The notes under the pieces were generated by a model. That model saw only the letters and a list, made by a program, of their open reading frames with translations. It did no database searches and was not told the origin of the DNA. Both the position numbers and the translations under genes were made by a program. 64,000 bases of DNA. Origin: Butyrivibrio sp. Lineage in GTDB: Bacteria; Bacillota; Clostridia; Lachnospirales; Lachnospiraceae. Positions 26,515-35,823 of the stretch are shown here, piece after piece. Where the stretch lies: contig JAEDHB010000002.1 in assembly GCA_016297265.1 (NCBI GenBank), forward strand, positions 62,001 to 126,000, in the 5' to 3' direction. The first letter of the stretch is position 1; every line of letters begins with the position of its first letter.

Positions 26515-28143
26515 CTACATCATTCCGCCCATACCGCCCATGCCGCCTGCAGGCATTGCCGGTGCATCTTCTTTGATATTAGCTACAACTGATTCTGTTG
26601 TGAGAAGGGTTGATGCAACACTTGTTGCATTCTGAAGAGCACTTCTTGTTACCTTTGCAGGATCAAGAATACCGGCTTTTACCATGTCAACATACTCTTC
26701 GTGGAGAGCATCAAATCCTGTTCCAACCTCTGACTCTCTAACCTTGTTGATGATGACTGCTCCCTCAAGTCCTGCATTATATGAAATGTGGAAAAGAGGA
26801 GCCTCCAGTGCTTTAAGAATAAGATTTGCACCTGTTTTCTCATCGCCGGATAAAGTATCTGCAAGTTTTTCAACTTCTTTTGATGCATGGATATAAGCTG
26901 AACCGCCGCCGGCGATAATTCCTTCCTCAACAGCAGCCTTTGTAGCAGCAAGTGCATCCTCAAGACGAAGTTTGTTCTCCTTCATCTCTGTCTCTGTAGC
27001 AGCACCTACGCGGATAACTGCAACACCGCCTGAGAGTTTTGCAAGTCTTTCCTGTAATTTTTCTTTATCAAATTCAGATGTTGTTTCTTCAATCTGAGCT
27101 TTAATCTGTGCAATTCTGGCCTGAATGTCTGCTGTTTCGCCGAATCCGTCAACGATAACTGTATTTTCTTTCTGAACCTTAACAGATTTTGCACGACCAA
27201 GCTGATCAAGTGTTGCATCTTTAAGGTCAAGCCCGAGTTCTTCTGAGATAACCTGACCGCCGGTAAGAATTGCAATATCCTTGAGCATTTCTTTTCTTCT
27301 GTCGCCATATCCCGGAGCTTTAACAGCCACTACATTGAAGGTTCCTCTCAATTTATTGACGATAAGTGTTGTAAGGGCCTCGCCTTCAACATCCTCTGCA
27401 ATGATAAGAAGCTTTGCACCGCTCTGAACAATCTGCTCAAGAAGAGGAAGAATCTCCTGAATATTGGATATTTTCTTGTCGGTAATAAGGATGTATGGAT
27501 TGTCAAGAACAGCCTCCATCTTATCCATATCAGTTGCCATATATGCTGATACATATCCTCTGTCAAACTGCATACCTTCAACAACATCAAGTTCTGTCTT
27601 CATTGTCTTAGATTCTTCAATTGTAATTACGCCATCGTTGGATACTTTTTCCATTGCGTCTGCAACAAGCTGACCTACTTCTTCATCACCTGCTGAAATA
27701 GAAGCAACCTTGGCAATCTGATCCTTACCGGTTACTTTAGAGCTCATTTTTGCAATAGCCTCAACTGCACAGTCAGTCGCTTTCTTCATACCTCTTCTGA
27801 GAATAATTGGATTAGCTCCTGCTGCAAGATTCTTGATTCCCTCATCAATCATTGCCTGGGCTAGAACAGTTGCGGTTGTTGTACCGTCACCGGCAACATC
27901 ATTTGTCTTCGTTGCAACCTCTTTTACAAGCTGTGCACCCATATTTTCGAATGCATCCTCAAGTTCAATTTCTTTAGCAATGGTTACACCGTCATTGGTA
28001 ATCAATGGTGCGCCATAAGACTTATCAAGCACAACATTTCTTCCTTTTGGTCCCAATGTAACTCTTACTGTATTTGCTAATTTATTCACTCCTGCGCCGA
28101 GTGCTTCTCTTGCTTCTGCGCCATACTTAATTTCCTTTGCCAT
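26515..28143 (-). CDS. groEL: Chaperonin GroEL (Hsp60)
   Basis: A 542-residue chaperonin subunit that forms the double heptameric folding cage with GroES. Signature blocks: TLGPKGRNVVLDK, NDGVTIAKEI, the ATP-binding GDGTTTATVLA near residue 86, and AAVEEGIIAGGG. The C-terminus ends in GGMGGMGGMM, the usual flexible GGM tail. It is 17 bases after groES in a two-gene operon under a CIRCE operator, with a terminator behind. Length and motifs are canonical. Confidence 0.99.
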   Translation of the reverse strand: MAKEIKYGAEAREALGAGVNKLANTVRVTLGPKGRNVVLDKSYGAPLITNDGVTIAKEIELEDAFENMGAQLVKEVATKTNDVAGDGTTTATVLAQAMIDEGIKNLAAGANPIILRRGMKKATDCAVEAIAKMSSKVTGKDQIAKVASISAGDEEVGQLVADAMEKVSNDGVITIEESKTMKTELDVVEGMQFDRGYVSAYMATDMDKMEAVLDNPYILITDKKISNIQEILPLLEQIVQSGAKLLIIAEDVEGEALTTLIVNKLRGTFNVVAVKAPGYGDRRKEMLKDIAILTGGQVISEELGLDLKDATLDQLGRAKSVKVQKENTVIVDGFGETADIQARIAQIKAQIEETTSEFDKEKLQERLAKLSGGVAVIRVGAATETEMKENKLRLEDALAATKAAVEEGIIAGGGSAYIHASKEVEKLADTLSGDEKTGANLILKALEAPLFHISYNAGLEGAVIINKVRESEVGTGFDALHEEYVDMVKAGILDPAKVTRSALQNATSVASTLLTTESVVANIKEDAPAMPAGGMGGMGGMM

Positions 28144-28160
28144 GATTTTCTACCTCCATA

Positions 28161-28445
28161 CTATTCAATGATTGCAAGAATGTCATTCTGCTTAACAACG
28201 ATAAACTCTTCGTCATCCAGTTTAACTTCTGTTCCTGCGTATTTAGAATAAATAACTTTGTCGCCTGCCTTAACCTGCATTGTTACTTCTTTTCCATCTA
28301 CAACTCCGCCCGGTCCTACAGCGATAACCTCAGCCTGCTGTGGTTTTTCCTTTGCCTGTCCCGGAATAACAATTCCCGACTTAGTTGTCTCTTCCGCAAT
28401 AAGCTGCTTCAATACTACTCTGTCTCCTAAAGGTACTAATTTCAT
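28161..28445 (-). CDS. groES: Co-chaperonin GroES (Hsp10)
   Basis: A 94-residue co-chaperonin that caps GroEL. It starts MKLVPLGDRVVLK, has the mobile-loop region TTKSGIVIPG at about residues 20-30 that contacts GroEL, and ends with VKQNDILAIIE. AGGAGG precedes ATG 28445. It is the first gene of the groESL operon, directly downstream of the CIRCE element. Confidence 0.99.
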   Translation of the reverse strand: MKLVPLGDRVVLKQLIAEETTKSGIVIPGQAKEKPQQAEVIAVGPGGVVDGKEVTMQVKAGDKVIYSKYAGTEVKLDDEEFIVVKQNDILAIIE

Positions 28446-28472
28446 AATAAAACCTCCTGTTGAATTGAATTA

Positions 28473-28499
28473 TTAGCACTCATCTCTCTTGAGTGCTAA
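28473..28499 (-). promoter_or_regulatory. CIRCE operator (HrcA binding site)
   Basis: Perfect inverted repeat TTAGCACTC, nine bases, GAGTGCTAA, identical to the CIRCE consensus, between the groESL promoter region and the groES start. HrcA repressor should control groESL here; hrcA itself is not in the window. Confidence 0.97.
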
Positions 28500-28504
28500 C
28501 TATG

Positions 28505-28538
28505 ATTATATATTAACCACTTTATCTTTCATTTGCAA
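28505..28538 (-). promoter_or_regulatory. Probable groESL promoter
   Basis: Minus strand TATAAT at 28510-28505 lies just before the CIRCE element. TTGCAA at 28538-28533 gives a 22-base gap to TATAAT, or 16 bases to an alternative TTAATA, so the exact hexamers are uncertain. Confidence 0.5.
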
Positions 28539-28547
28539 GTACTTTTT

Positions 28548-29423
28548 TTATTTTTTTATCTTTTTTCCGATTTCATTGGTTTTTCCGTAATAAAACAAGT
28601 ACTGCTGGGCATATCCTCCGTATTCTCCATACTTATCATGAGCCAGCTTTTCTATATCTCCAATTTTGGTTTCGCCATCAAAATATAACTCTTCCATAAT
28701 TCGCTTTATCCACACATCCACAGGGAATGCATCTCTCTTTTCCAATGAAAACAGTGCAACACAGTTTGCTACCTTATTTCCCACGCCTTTGATTCTGCAA
28801 AGATTATCAATGCACTCTGTATATGGGATTTCTAAAAGATATTTTCCCCAATCATTGCGGGACAGATACCATTTGCAGGCATTTATTATATATGCTGCCC
28901 TGAAGCCGGCCTTGCACTCCCTCATGCCTTCCTCCCCCGCTGCCAGAATTTCCTTTGGTCCCGGAAAAGAATACAATTCATCGTCAAGCTTCTCACCATA
29001 TTTTTTGCAAATCTCAGATATTATTTTCCTGATGCGTGGAATTTGCTGATTTTGGGATATAATAAAGGATATGAGGGTTTCAAAAAAATCCTGATTCAGA
29101 ATTCTGACTCCCCACATTTCCTCAATGGCAGGCTCAAGAACAGGATTGTTTTCCAGCAGAATGGATTTAATCCTGCCGTAATCCCTGTCGAGGTCAAAAT
29201 ATTTTTTCCATATCCGCTCATAATCCTCAGCAGAGGCATTATATAATATAAGCGTATCCCCTGTCTGCTTAATATGCAGCATTCTCCCGTATGCACTTAT
29301 TTTGTATTCTTCCTCATCCACCTTGATATAGTGAAAACACTGTCCGCACTCGAGGGTCTGACTGAGGAGAAAATCTTTTACACCTTCTATATATATTGGT
29401 GTTTTGATATTTTGATTACTCAT
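28548..29423 (-). CDS. 8-oxoguanine DNA glycosylase/AP lyase, OGG1-type
   Basis: A 291-residue protein of the helix-hairpin-helix glycosylase superfamily. The start at 29423 has AAAGGA six bases upstream; a longer frame adds 41 residues without support. The N-terminal OGG-type beta domain includes QTLECGQCFHY, and the HhH-GPD motif is IKGVGNKVANC...FPVDVW: the Lys in GNKVA corresponds to the OGG1 Schiff-base lysine and the Asp in PVDV to the catalytic aspartate. It should remove oxidised guanine from DNA. It is a single gene divergent from the small acidic membrane protein and ends shortly upstream of the groESL promoter. Confidence 0.92.
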   Translation of the reverse strand: MSNQNIKTPIYIEGVKDFLLSQTLECGQCFHYIKVDEEEYKISAYGRMLHIKQTGDTLILYNASAEDYERIWKKYFDLDRDYGRIKSILLENNPVLEPAIEEMWGVRILNQDFFETLISFIISQNQQIPRIRKIISEICKKYGEKLDDELYSFPGPKEILAAGEEGMRECKAGFRAAYIINACKWYLSRNDWGKYLLEIPYTECIDNLCRIKGVGNKVANCVALFSLEKRDAFPVDVWIKRIMEELYFDGETKIGDIEKLAHDKYGEYGGYAQQYLFYYGKTNEIGKKIKK

Positions 29424-29529
29424 AATTGTTCCTTTATGCAAAATTTTCAGAAAACTTACAAATTTTGCTTTTATTTTTTGTAATTTCGTATTAAAATAGA
29501 GTATAAGGTATTGAAAGGAGCGTTTTTCA

Positions 29530-29727
29530 ATGAAGAAATTTTTCAAAATTATTTTGGCAATCGGCGCAATCGGTGCCGGCGTTGCAGGCGGACTTTTCCT
29601 CTACAGCAAAATCAAAGCAAAAAAGAATGCTGCAGATGACGATTTCGATGACGATTTCGAGGATGAGTTCGATGATGACGATGTATCATTCGTAGACATC
29701 ACTCCATCAAAGGATACCGAGGATTAA
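29530..29727 (+). CDS. Small membrane protein with Asp/Glu-rich tail
   Basis: A 65-residue protein: a membrane helix at about 5-25 (IILAIGAIGAGVAGGLFLY), a short basic KIKAKK stretch, then a tail dominated by Asp and Glu (about 35-52) ending SKDTED. AAGGAG precedes the start, and a strong terminator immediately follows, so it is a real single-gene unit. By the positive-inside rule the acidic tail is cytoplasmic. No family recognised. Confidence 0.8.
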   Translation: MKKFFKIILAIGAIGAGVAGGLFLYSKIKAKKNAADDDFDDDFEDEFDDDDVSFVDITPSKDTED

Positions 29728-29744
29728 TTCCTCGGTTTTTTTTA
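29716..29744 (+). terminator. Terminator of the small acidic membrane protein gene
   Basis: ACCGAGGA (29716-29723), five-base loop, TCCTCGGT (29729-29736), then a run of eight T. The stem starts inside the last codons of the gene. Confidence 0.9.
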
Positions 29745-29804
29745 TTTCCGAAGGCAATCCGAAGCGAAAAGTTCACTTCTGTAAGAATAACATACGGATA
29801 GTAT

Positions 29805-29833
29805 TTGTACAAGCGAAAGGATTTTGGTATAAT
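29805..29833 (+). promoter_or_regulatory. SigA promoter of the DUF6062 gene
   Basis: TTGTAC (29805-29810), 17-base spacer, TATAAT (29828-29833), with the start codon 32 bases further on. Confidence 0.78.
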
Positions 29834-29864
29834 TATACAAAATAACGTGTGAGGAGACAGGTAC

Positions 29865-30581
29865 ATGAAAGAAACATTATATTCTATTCCGGTTAATGAT
29901 GCATTCAATTCCGATTGCGAATGTCCAATCTGCCGGATGTACAAGACACTGGAAGACGATTCTGTCGATTATACAATGGGGCCATCATATATGGAAGATG
30001 ACACCCGTGCGCTTACCGATGCACAGGGTTTTTGTAAACATCACATAAGAATGGTATATAATAAAGATAACAGGCTTGGCATGGCATGGGTAATGAAGAC
30101 CCATTTTGACAAGGTAATCAAGGATCTGAAAAAGGACCTCCCTGAAGGCAATGCAAAAGCACTCAAAAAAGGAATCGAGAATCATTCGGCCATAAAATAC
30201 ATAGATAAACTGAACAATACTTGCTTTGTCTGCAACAGAATAGATAATTTCTTTGACAGATATGTTGACACGGTATTATTTTTATGGAAGTCAGACTCCA
30301 ATTTCAAAGAGTTGTACAAAAACAGCAAGGGGTTCTGCATTGAGCATTATGGAGTGCTTATCAAAGCAGCCGCAAAGCATCTCAAAGGCGATGACCTGGA
30401 AGAATTTGTCAAAATAACCAACGACCTCTTTATTACCAATATGGAAAGAGTCAGGGATGATGTTGCATGGTTCATCAATAAAAACGATTACAATTACCAT
30501 GACGAACCATGGTACAATGCCAAGGATTCCGTCAAAAGATCATTAATCAAAGAAAGCGGATATATTCACGAAGAGAAATAG
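29865..30581 (+). CDS. DUF6062-like cysteine-rich protein
   Basis: A 238-residue soluble protein. Two sets of cysteine/histidine motifs repeat: CECPICRMY then GFCKHHIRM in the N-terminal half, and TCFVCNRID then GFCIEHYGV in the C-terminal half, suggesting two metal sites and an internal duplication. I associate it with DUF6062, a Clostridia family of unknown function. GAGGAG sits eight bases before ATG. The single gene has its own promoter and a strong bidirectional terminator shared with the converging sulfatase gene. Confidence 0.85.
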   Translation: MKETLYSIPVNDAFNSDCECPICRMYKTLEDDSVDYTMGPSYMEDDTRALTDAQGFCKHHIRMVYNKDNRLGMAWVMKTHFDKVIKDLKKDLPEGNAKALKKGIENHSAIKYIDKLNNTCFVCNRIDNFFDRYVDTVLFLWKSDSNFKELYKNSKGFCIEHYGVLIKAAAKHLKGDDLEEFVKITNDLFITNMERVRDDVAWFINKNDYNYHDEPWYNAKDSVKRSLIKESGYIHEEK

Positions 30582-30591
30582 CTTTACAAAT

Positions 30592-30627
30592 AATAAAAGC
30601 TGATTTCATTTGAAATCAGCTTTTATT
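30592..30627. terminator. Bidirectional terminator
   Basis: 17-bp perfect inverted repeat (30592-30608 with 30611-30627) with a two-base loop; its outer A/T pairs give a U-run in both directions. It lies between converging DUF6062 and LTA-synthase-like genes. Confidence 0.9.
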
Positions 30628-30661
30628 AAATCTAAAATTAATTACCACACCAAGACAATAA

Positions 30662-32830
30662 TTATTGATTAGCATCTTTTGAAAGCGGTTTGTTCTGATA
30701 CGGATGCGGTTCATAGATATAGGTATCCGTACTGCTTAAGGTACTTCCGCCGCTGGTTCTCTGTTCCACAATAAACTCATCCTGCGCTGAAGCCTTGATT
30801 CCCTTTAACAACAATACATTACTGCTGATAAAGCTTGTCTCATACTGTTCACTGTTAATCAGAACCACACTTGCCCAGGTAAAATTCTGTCCTCTCACAA
30901 CCGTATTTCCGTTGGTAACCTGAACAGAATCTATCCTTATTTCCTTGTGCCCCATCTTAATGTCCGTAATTTCGTAAGGCAGTTCACCATTGTATGCTTC
31001 CTTTTCACCATACAAAATATCATATTCAAGAATTTTCAAATCAGCAAGATAAGCTTCCTGATCCTCATCATTCCTTCTTTCCTTATGAAACTCGTTAATT
31101 ACGCCACCCGTCATTCCCAGTCTTTCAAAAATAATCGACGACAGCTCGTAAGCCTGCATATCCATGTCGATTTTTTCCATGCCGAAATTATCCCAGATAA
31201 CATAATTGGTCTGCATAACATCGCCGTTTATCAAATCACTATCTTCAATGTCATAGGTAGGAAGATGATCCCCATAAAATACTACGATTGTATGCTCATC
31301 AAAGGTTGATAATGTATCCACCAGCTGCCCCACAAATTCATCCATCTCATGAATTTGATTAACATAGTACTCAAATCCGTTCGGATTGCCCGTAACATTA
31401 TTGCCGGTTACCTTAATAGGCAGATTATACATTGAAGTATCCTCAGGATATGAGCCGTGTCCCTGGACTGAGATTGTATAAATAAAGTCCTTTTCCTTGG
31501 AGCTTTGCAAAATATCAACTATCTCTCCCGTCAGGCAGTAATCCTTTGCCCACTCAAGAGGGGTCTGCTCAAAATTTTCAATGTATTCAAGGGATGTAAA
31601 TGTATCATATCCCAGCTTGGCAAATACAGTATTCCTCTGATAGAAATTACCCTTATTATTATGAAGGGCATTTATTTTATAGCCGTATTTCTTCAAATCA
31701 TATCCGACGGATTCGCATGCTGTCTTCTGCAAAATTGTCTTATACGGATACTCACCCGGACCAAAATCATCCAGATTCATTCCTGTCATTGTCTCAAATT
31801 CCGTATTGGCAGTTCCGGCACCAAAGGCAGGAACAGAAAAATATCCTGACGAGTAATTCTTGTACAGCTTGTGAAGATTCGGAATCGGGTCCTCCGAAAA
31901 TTCAAGTCCTTTTAACAGTGTAGGATCAAACAGTGATTCCAGCTGAACATATATGATATTAGGTGTATCCTTCGGTTTTTCCAAAGGTTTCTCAGGTTCA
32001 ACAACCGGTGTTGATTCCTCCTCATTGTTGATAAGTTCATCAACCTTTTCCTTCGAATAATTCCTAGGTTTTTTAATTCCTGTATTAAGCAGTGACTGCG
32101 AAAAACAGTAGCCAAAACCGTAATATCTGTACGCATTTCTCAGATTACCGAAATTTTTCGCCAGCAAACCTGTGGCATTGCCTATTGCAGTAAACCCTAT
32201 CACACCCCCAAAGCATGCAAGTGTAACAATTAAATTGCGTGCAAAATGACGTTTTCCCTTGTAGGTTGGCGATTTTCTTATCAGAAAAACTATGGCAATA
32301 ATTAACACAACTGCCAAAATGGAACCAACAACAATCATTCCCACTTTGGACAGGTATTTATCCATTATATCCAAACCGTCTTTAATATTTCTGAAATCCT
32401 GTGCAGTAAAAGGCGTAACCCGGGTCGCGCTTATAACAAGATTCGCACATCCAATACCAATCCAGGTCAGACTCACTATCGTCACTGCGAATACACGCTT
32501 TCTGAACAGGCTTGCAATACTCAGTGTCGCATAGACCATCAGTGTATTATACAAAAACACCACGGGATGAACAAACATATGTGCAAGTGCTTTACCGAAT
32601 GATAATCTGTTAAACGCCTCAACAATAAAATTGATCAGGATTGCCAAAATGCCAATCCTTACCCAGAACACCCTGAAAAAAGCATTGTTCCAAATTTTAC
32701 TTACATATTTTGCAAATTCCGTCTGCTTAAATTTCTGTATTTTAGCGTGCAGCTTTGATTCTTTTTTTACTTTATCCTTTTTCCTATCCTGCTTTTCCCC
32801 TTTTAACTCTTCTTCCTTATCTGTATTCAT
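30662..32830 (-). CDS. LTA synthase family sulfatase-fold phosphoglycerol transferase
   Basis: A 722-residue membrane protein. A very basic cytoplasmic N-terminus (about 1-45) precedes five membrane helices (about 50-225), then an extracellular alkaline-phosphatase/sulfatase domain with NIIYVQLESLFD (metal), FGAGTANTEFE (nucleophile Thr), SVQGHGSYP and FYGDHLPTYD. This is the LtaS/MdoB architecture, transferring phosphoglycerol to lipid or glycan acceptors. Residues about 620-710 form an extra beta-sandwich-like domain (IRIDSVQVTNGNTVVRG) not found in classic LtaS. It is the third gene of the glnS-DUF2225 operon, two bases after the preceding stop. Confidence 0.92.
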   Translation of the reverse strand: MNTDKEEELKGEKQDRKKDKVKKESKLHAKIQKFKQTEFAKYVSKIWNNAFFRVFWVRIGILAILINFIVEAFNRLSFGKALAHMFVHPVVFLYNTLMVYATLSIASLFRKRVFAVTIVSLTWIGIGCANLVISATRVTPFTAQDFRNIKDGLDIMDKYLSKVGMIVVGSILAVVLIIAIVFLIRKSPTYKGKRHFARNLIVTLACFGGVIGFTAIGNATGLLAKNFGNLRNAYRYYGFGYCFSQSLLNTGIKKPRNYSKEKVDELINNEEESTPVVEPEKPLEKPKDTPNIIYVQLESLFDPTLLKGLEFSEDPIPNLHKLYKNYSSGYFSVPAFGAGTANTEFETMTGMNLDDFGPGEYPYKTILQKTACESVGYDLKKYGYKINALHNNKGNFYQRNTVFAKLGYDTFTSLEYIENFEQTPLEWAKDYCLTGEIVDILQSSKEKDFIYTISVQGHGSYPEDTSMYNLPIKVTGNNVTGNPNGFEYYVNQIHEMDEFVGQLVDTLSTFDEHTIVVFYGDHLPTYDIEDSDLINGDVMQTNYVIWDNFGMEKIDMDMQAYELSSIIFERLGMTGGVINEFHKERRNDEDQEAYLADLKILEYDILYGEKEAYNGELPYEITDIKMGHKEIRIDSVQVTNGNTVVRGQNFTWASVVLINSEQYETSFISSNVLLLKGIKASAQDEFIVEQRTSGGSTLSSTDTYIYEPHPYQNKPLSKDANQ

Positions 32831-32832
32831 AA

Positions 32833-33678
32833 TTATTTATTCACCTTATTCTTAATACTGTCTCGCAAATCGCGTGCTTTTTCCTTAATTCTTGAAGGTG
32901 CCGTCCTTGACAAAATTACATTTGAAGCGAAATTTACTGCCATATCATATTTTTGAAGTCTTGCGGCAAGGTCCGCCAGAAGATAATCAAAAGTATATTC
33001 ATCCATTCCGCAAATCGGGAAGTTTTCCTTTTCCCTGCTCACAACAAACCCCTCAAATGCATTAAGGAGCATTTCTTTTTCTTTATTAAGGCAGTCCGCT
33101 TTTAATGCGTTAGCGGTATCTGTATCGCCCTTCATATTTTCTCTTTTGCCTCTGTAAAGCCATGCCGTCTTCAGACAGGTATATGCCCTCTCACTCACCT
33201 TTGATTTTTTAACAATTGAATTGAGCAAGGCAAGTTTATATCTTCCCAAAGCATCATCATAGGAATATATTTCACCGGTTTCAGGAAGCTTTGAAAACTT
33301 TGCGGCAACCTGCTCTTTTATCAGTTTTATCTGCACAGAAGACAGTGGACCGTAGAATCTGCTGAGACTTGCATACCCGCAATGAGGGCATGCGATAGCA
33401 TCATATTTGATAGGATCAAAATTTGCATATTTGGGTCTCAAATCCGAATCTGCGCCCATGGATTTTGCCTTTCCTGTCTTGACCGTCTTTGTTAAAAACT
33501 CCTTGTCACACATCGGGCACTTTACTTTTTTATCAAAAATATAATCCGTTTCTTTTATTTCCGGTATGATAACGCTTGAGTTATCTGTTTTTTCCTCGGT
33601 TTTTTCCTCTTCGTATATATTCACCGAAGATAAGCCCACCAGTCCCATGGACTCAAGTCCTGAAAAAATATCACTCAT
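32833..33678 (-). CDS. DUF2225 family protein
   Basis: A 281-residue soluble protein. An N-terminal zinc-binding part has CPMCDKEF at about residue 55 and CPHCGYASLSRFYG at about 97, the hallmark of DUF2225; the rest is alpha-helical and TPR-like (ALGRYKLALLNSI, YTCLKTAWLYRGK). GGAGG precedes ATG 33678. It lies 21 bases after glnS and directly before the LTA-synthase-like gene. Family function is not established. Confidence 0.88.
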   Translation of the reverse strand: MSDIFSGLESMGLVGLSSVNIYEEEKTEEKTDNSSVIIPEIKETDYIFDKKVKCPMCDKEFLTKTVKTGKAKSMGADSDLRPKYANFDPIKYDAIACPHCGYASLSRFYGPLSSVQIKLIKEQVAAKFSKLPETGEIYSYDDALGRYKLALLNSIVKKSKVSERAYTCLKTAWLYRGKRENMKGDTDTANALKADCLNKEKEMLLNAFEGFVVSREKENFPICGMDEYTFDYLLADLAARLQKYDMAVNFASNVILSRTAPSRIKEKARDLRDSIKNKVNK

Positions 33679-33699
33679 ATTGTACCTCCAACATATGCA

Positions 33700-35361
33700 T
33701 TATTTGGGTAATTTAAATGAACTCTTAAGTGAAACAATTCTGTTAAAAACAAGATTATCAGCTCTCGAATCCTTGCAATCCACGCAAAAATATCCGTTTC
33801 GCACGAACTGAAAACTATCATATGCCTTTGCCGAAGTTAATGATGGTTCCACATAACATTCAACAGTGGTTAACGAATTCGGATTAAGATTGAGGCTTCC
33901 GTCCTCGTTGTACACACCCTTCTCCTCATCAATGATATTCTCATAAAGTCTGGCCGTCGCCTTAACAGCATCCGGTGCACTGACCCAGTGTATGGTACCC
34001 TTAACCTTGCGCCCCTCAAAGCCCGAACCGCTCTTTGTCTCCGGATCGTAGGTGCAATGCACCTCGGTAATATTACCATTTTCGTCCTTTACACAACCTG
34101 TGCAGGTCACAAAATAAGCATTCATGAGTCTTACTTCATTGCCGGGGAACAATCTGTAATACTTTTTAGGTGGCTCCTCCATAAAATCTTCACGCTCAAT
34201 ATAGAGTTCCCTGCCAAACGGAACCTTTCTTTTGCCAAGTTCCGGATTTTCAAGATTATTATCCACATCAAGCATCTCCGTCTGTCCTTCCGGATAGTTG
34301 TCAATGATGAGCTTAACAGGATCAAGAATTGCCATAACACGAGGCTTTTTAAGTTTCAGGTCCTCTCTTATGCAATACTCAAGCATCGGATATTCCACGG
34401 AGCCGTTTGCCTTTGTAACTCCGACAATATCAACAAATTTTCTGATTGACTCAGGTGTAAATCCCCTTCTTCTGAGTGCCGCAAGGGATACCAGTCTTGG
34501 GTCATCCCATCCATCAACAATGCCGTCTTCCACAAGCTTCTTGATATATCTTTTACCGGTAACAACATTGGTAAGATATAATTTTGCAAACTCAATCTGC
34601 TTTGGCGGATTCTCGTATTCCAGTTCAGTTACTACCCAGTCATACAATGGTCTGTGATCCTCAAACTCCAATGTACAGATGGAATGTGTAATTCCCTCCG
34701 TTGCATCCTCAATAGGATGGGCAAAATCATACATTGGATATATACACCAGGCATCCTTCTGTCTGTGATGATACTGATGTGCCACTCTGTATATTATCGG
34801 GTCTCTCATATTGATATTCGGCGATGACATATCAATTTTAGCCCTTAATACCTTCTCACCGTCGGCATATTTGCCATTCTTCATATTTTCAAAAAGCTCA
34901 AGGTTTTCCTCAATGGTTCTGTCGCGGTACGGACTGTTTTTGCCCGGTTCCGTGAGTGTTCCCCTGTATTCCTTAATCTCATCGGCAGTCAGGTCGCAAA
35001 CATATGCCTTACCCTTCTTGATGAGCTTAACAGCTGCTTCATACATAATCTGAAAATAATCAGAAGCAAAAAATAATCTATCCTCATAATCTGCTCCAAG
35101 CCATTCAACATCGGCCTTGATTGATTCAACGAACTCATCCTTCTCCTTGGTTGGGTTGGTATCATCAAATCTCATATTGAACTGTCCGCCGTATTCCTTT
35201 GCCAGTCCGTAATTCAAAAGAATTGATTTGGCATGTCCAATATGTAAATATCCGTTTGGCTCAGGCGGAAATCTTGTCTTGACCACCTTGCAATGGCCTT
35301 CCTCTATATCCTTATCAATTATCTGCTCGATAAAATTCTTTGACAATACTTCATTATCCAT
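33700..35361 (-). CDS. glnS: Glutaminyl-tRNA synthetase
   Basis: A 553-residue class Ib synthetase. ATG at 35361 follows GGAGG by seven bases. The HIGH motif is PPEPNGYLHIGHAK near residue 35; the KMSKS loop is the divergent VTGKRYIKK within the otherwise normal GlnRS block ending WDDPRLVSLAALRRRG. The C-terminal third has the two anticodon-binding beta-barrels of GlnRS (PFGRELYIEREDF, GTIHWVSA, DSFQFVRNGYF). It charges tRNA-Gln directly. No T-box is visible upstream; it heads a three-gene operon with DUF2225 and LTA-synthase-like genes. Confidence 0.97.
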   Translation of the reverse strand: MDNEVLSKNFIEQIIDKDIEEGHCKVVKTRFPPEPNGYLHIGHAKSILLNYGLAKEYGGQFNMRFDDTNPTKEKDEFVESIKADVEWLGADYEDRLFFASDYFQIMYEAAVKLIKKGKAYVCDLTADEIKEYRGTLTEPGKNSPYRDRTIEENLELFENMKNGKYADGEKVLRAKIDMSSPNINMRDPIIYRVAHQYHHRQKDAWCIYPMYDFAHPIEDATEGITHSICTLEFEDHRPLYDWVVTELEYENPPKQIEFAKLYLTNVVTGKRYIKKLVEDGIVDGWDDPRLVSLAALRRRGFTPESIRKFVDIVGVTKANGSVEYPMLEYCIREDLKLKKPRVMAILDPVKLIIDNYPEGQTEMLDVDNNLENPELGKRKVPFGRELYIEREDFMEEPPKKYYRLFPGNEVRLMNAYFVTCTGCVKDENGNITEVHCTYDPETKSGSGFEGRKVKGTIHWVSAPDAVKATARLYENIIDEEKGVYNEDGSLNLNPNSLTTVECYVEPSLTSAKAYDSFQFVRNGYFCVDCKDSRADNLVFNRIVSLKSSFKLPK

Positions 35362-35468
35362 TATAATTCCTCCAAGTAGCATTAATATCCACTCTCAATA
35401 ATATCAAAAAAAATACATTTTTACAATGAAAAAATTATCCAAATAGTGCACATATTCCCCTATTTCTA

Positions 35469-35497
35469 TTGACATTTGCATTCTCTTGGAATAAAAT
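35469..35497 (+). promoter_or_regulatory. SigA promoter of the tyrosine T-box operon
   Basis: TTGACA (35469-35474), 17-base spacer, TAAAAT (35492-35497), directly upstream of the T-box leader. Confidence 0.85.
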
Positions 35498-35503
35498 CGT
35501 ATG

Positions 35504-35791
35504 CATAGCAAATATGATACCCAAAAGCAATGACGGGAATAAGTAGTTTTCAGAGGAGCCAACAGAAAGTTGCCGGTTGATGAGAGGCACAGGTTAATCT
35601 CCTAACGAATACCTCCCCAAGCTTTGCACCGAACCGACAGTAGGCTGCAACGGTGTGACTACCGTTACCAGGTCAGAGTATTGCCGCAAGCAGTACTTGT
35701 TGAGATTACAGTTGAGAAGCTGTAATGAACGAAGGTGGTACCGCGATAATTCGCCCTTTGGATTATAATAATCCAAGGGGCTTTTTATTTT
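35504..35791 (+). promoter_or_regulatory. T-box leader with tyrosine specifier
   Basis: Leader RNA with a stem I containing CAGAGGAG, a specifier-side segment GAA followed by TAC (35610-35612, tyrosine), the T-box AAGGTGGTACCGCG (35732-35745) and a terminator GCCCTTTGGATTA paired with TAATCCAAGGGGC (35753-35781) followed by TTTTTATTTT. Downstream genes are a permease and then tyrS, matching the tyrosine specifier. Read by eye, not folded. Confidence 0.93.
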
Positions 35792-35823
35792 CTAATGAAC
35801 CCCGACATTATTGAGACCGGGAG

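Noticed and set aside
35594..35776. Reverse-strand open frame of 60 codons across the tyrosine T-box
   Set aside because: It lies entirely in a structured leader RNA, has no ribosome binding site and is explained by the T-box on the other strand.
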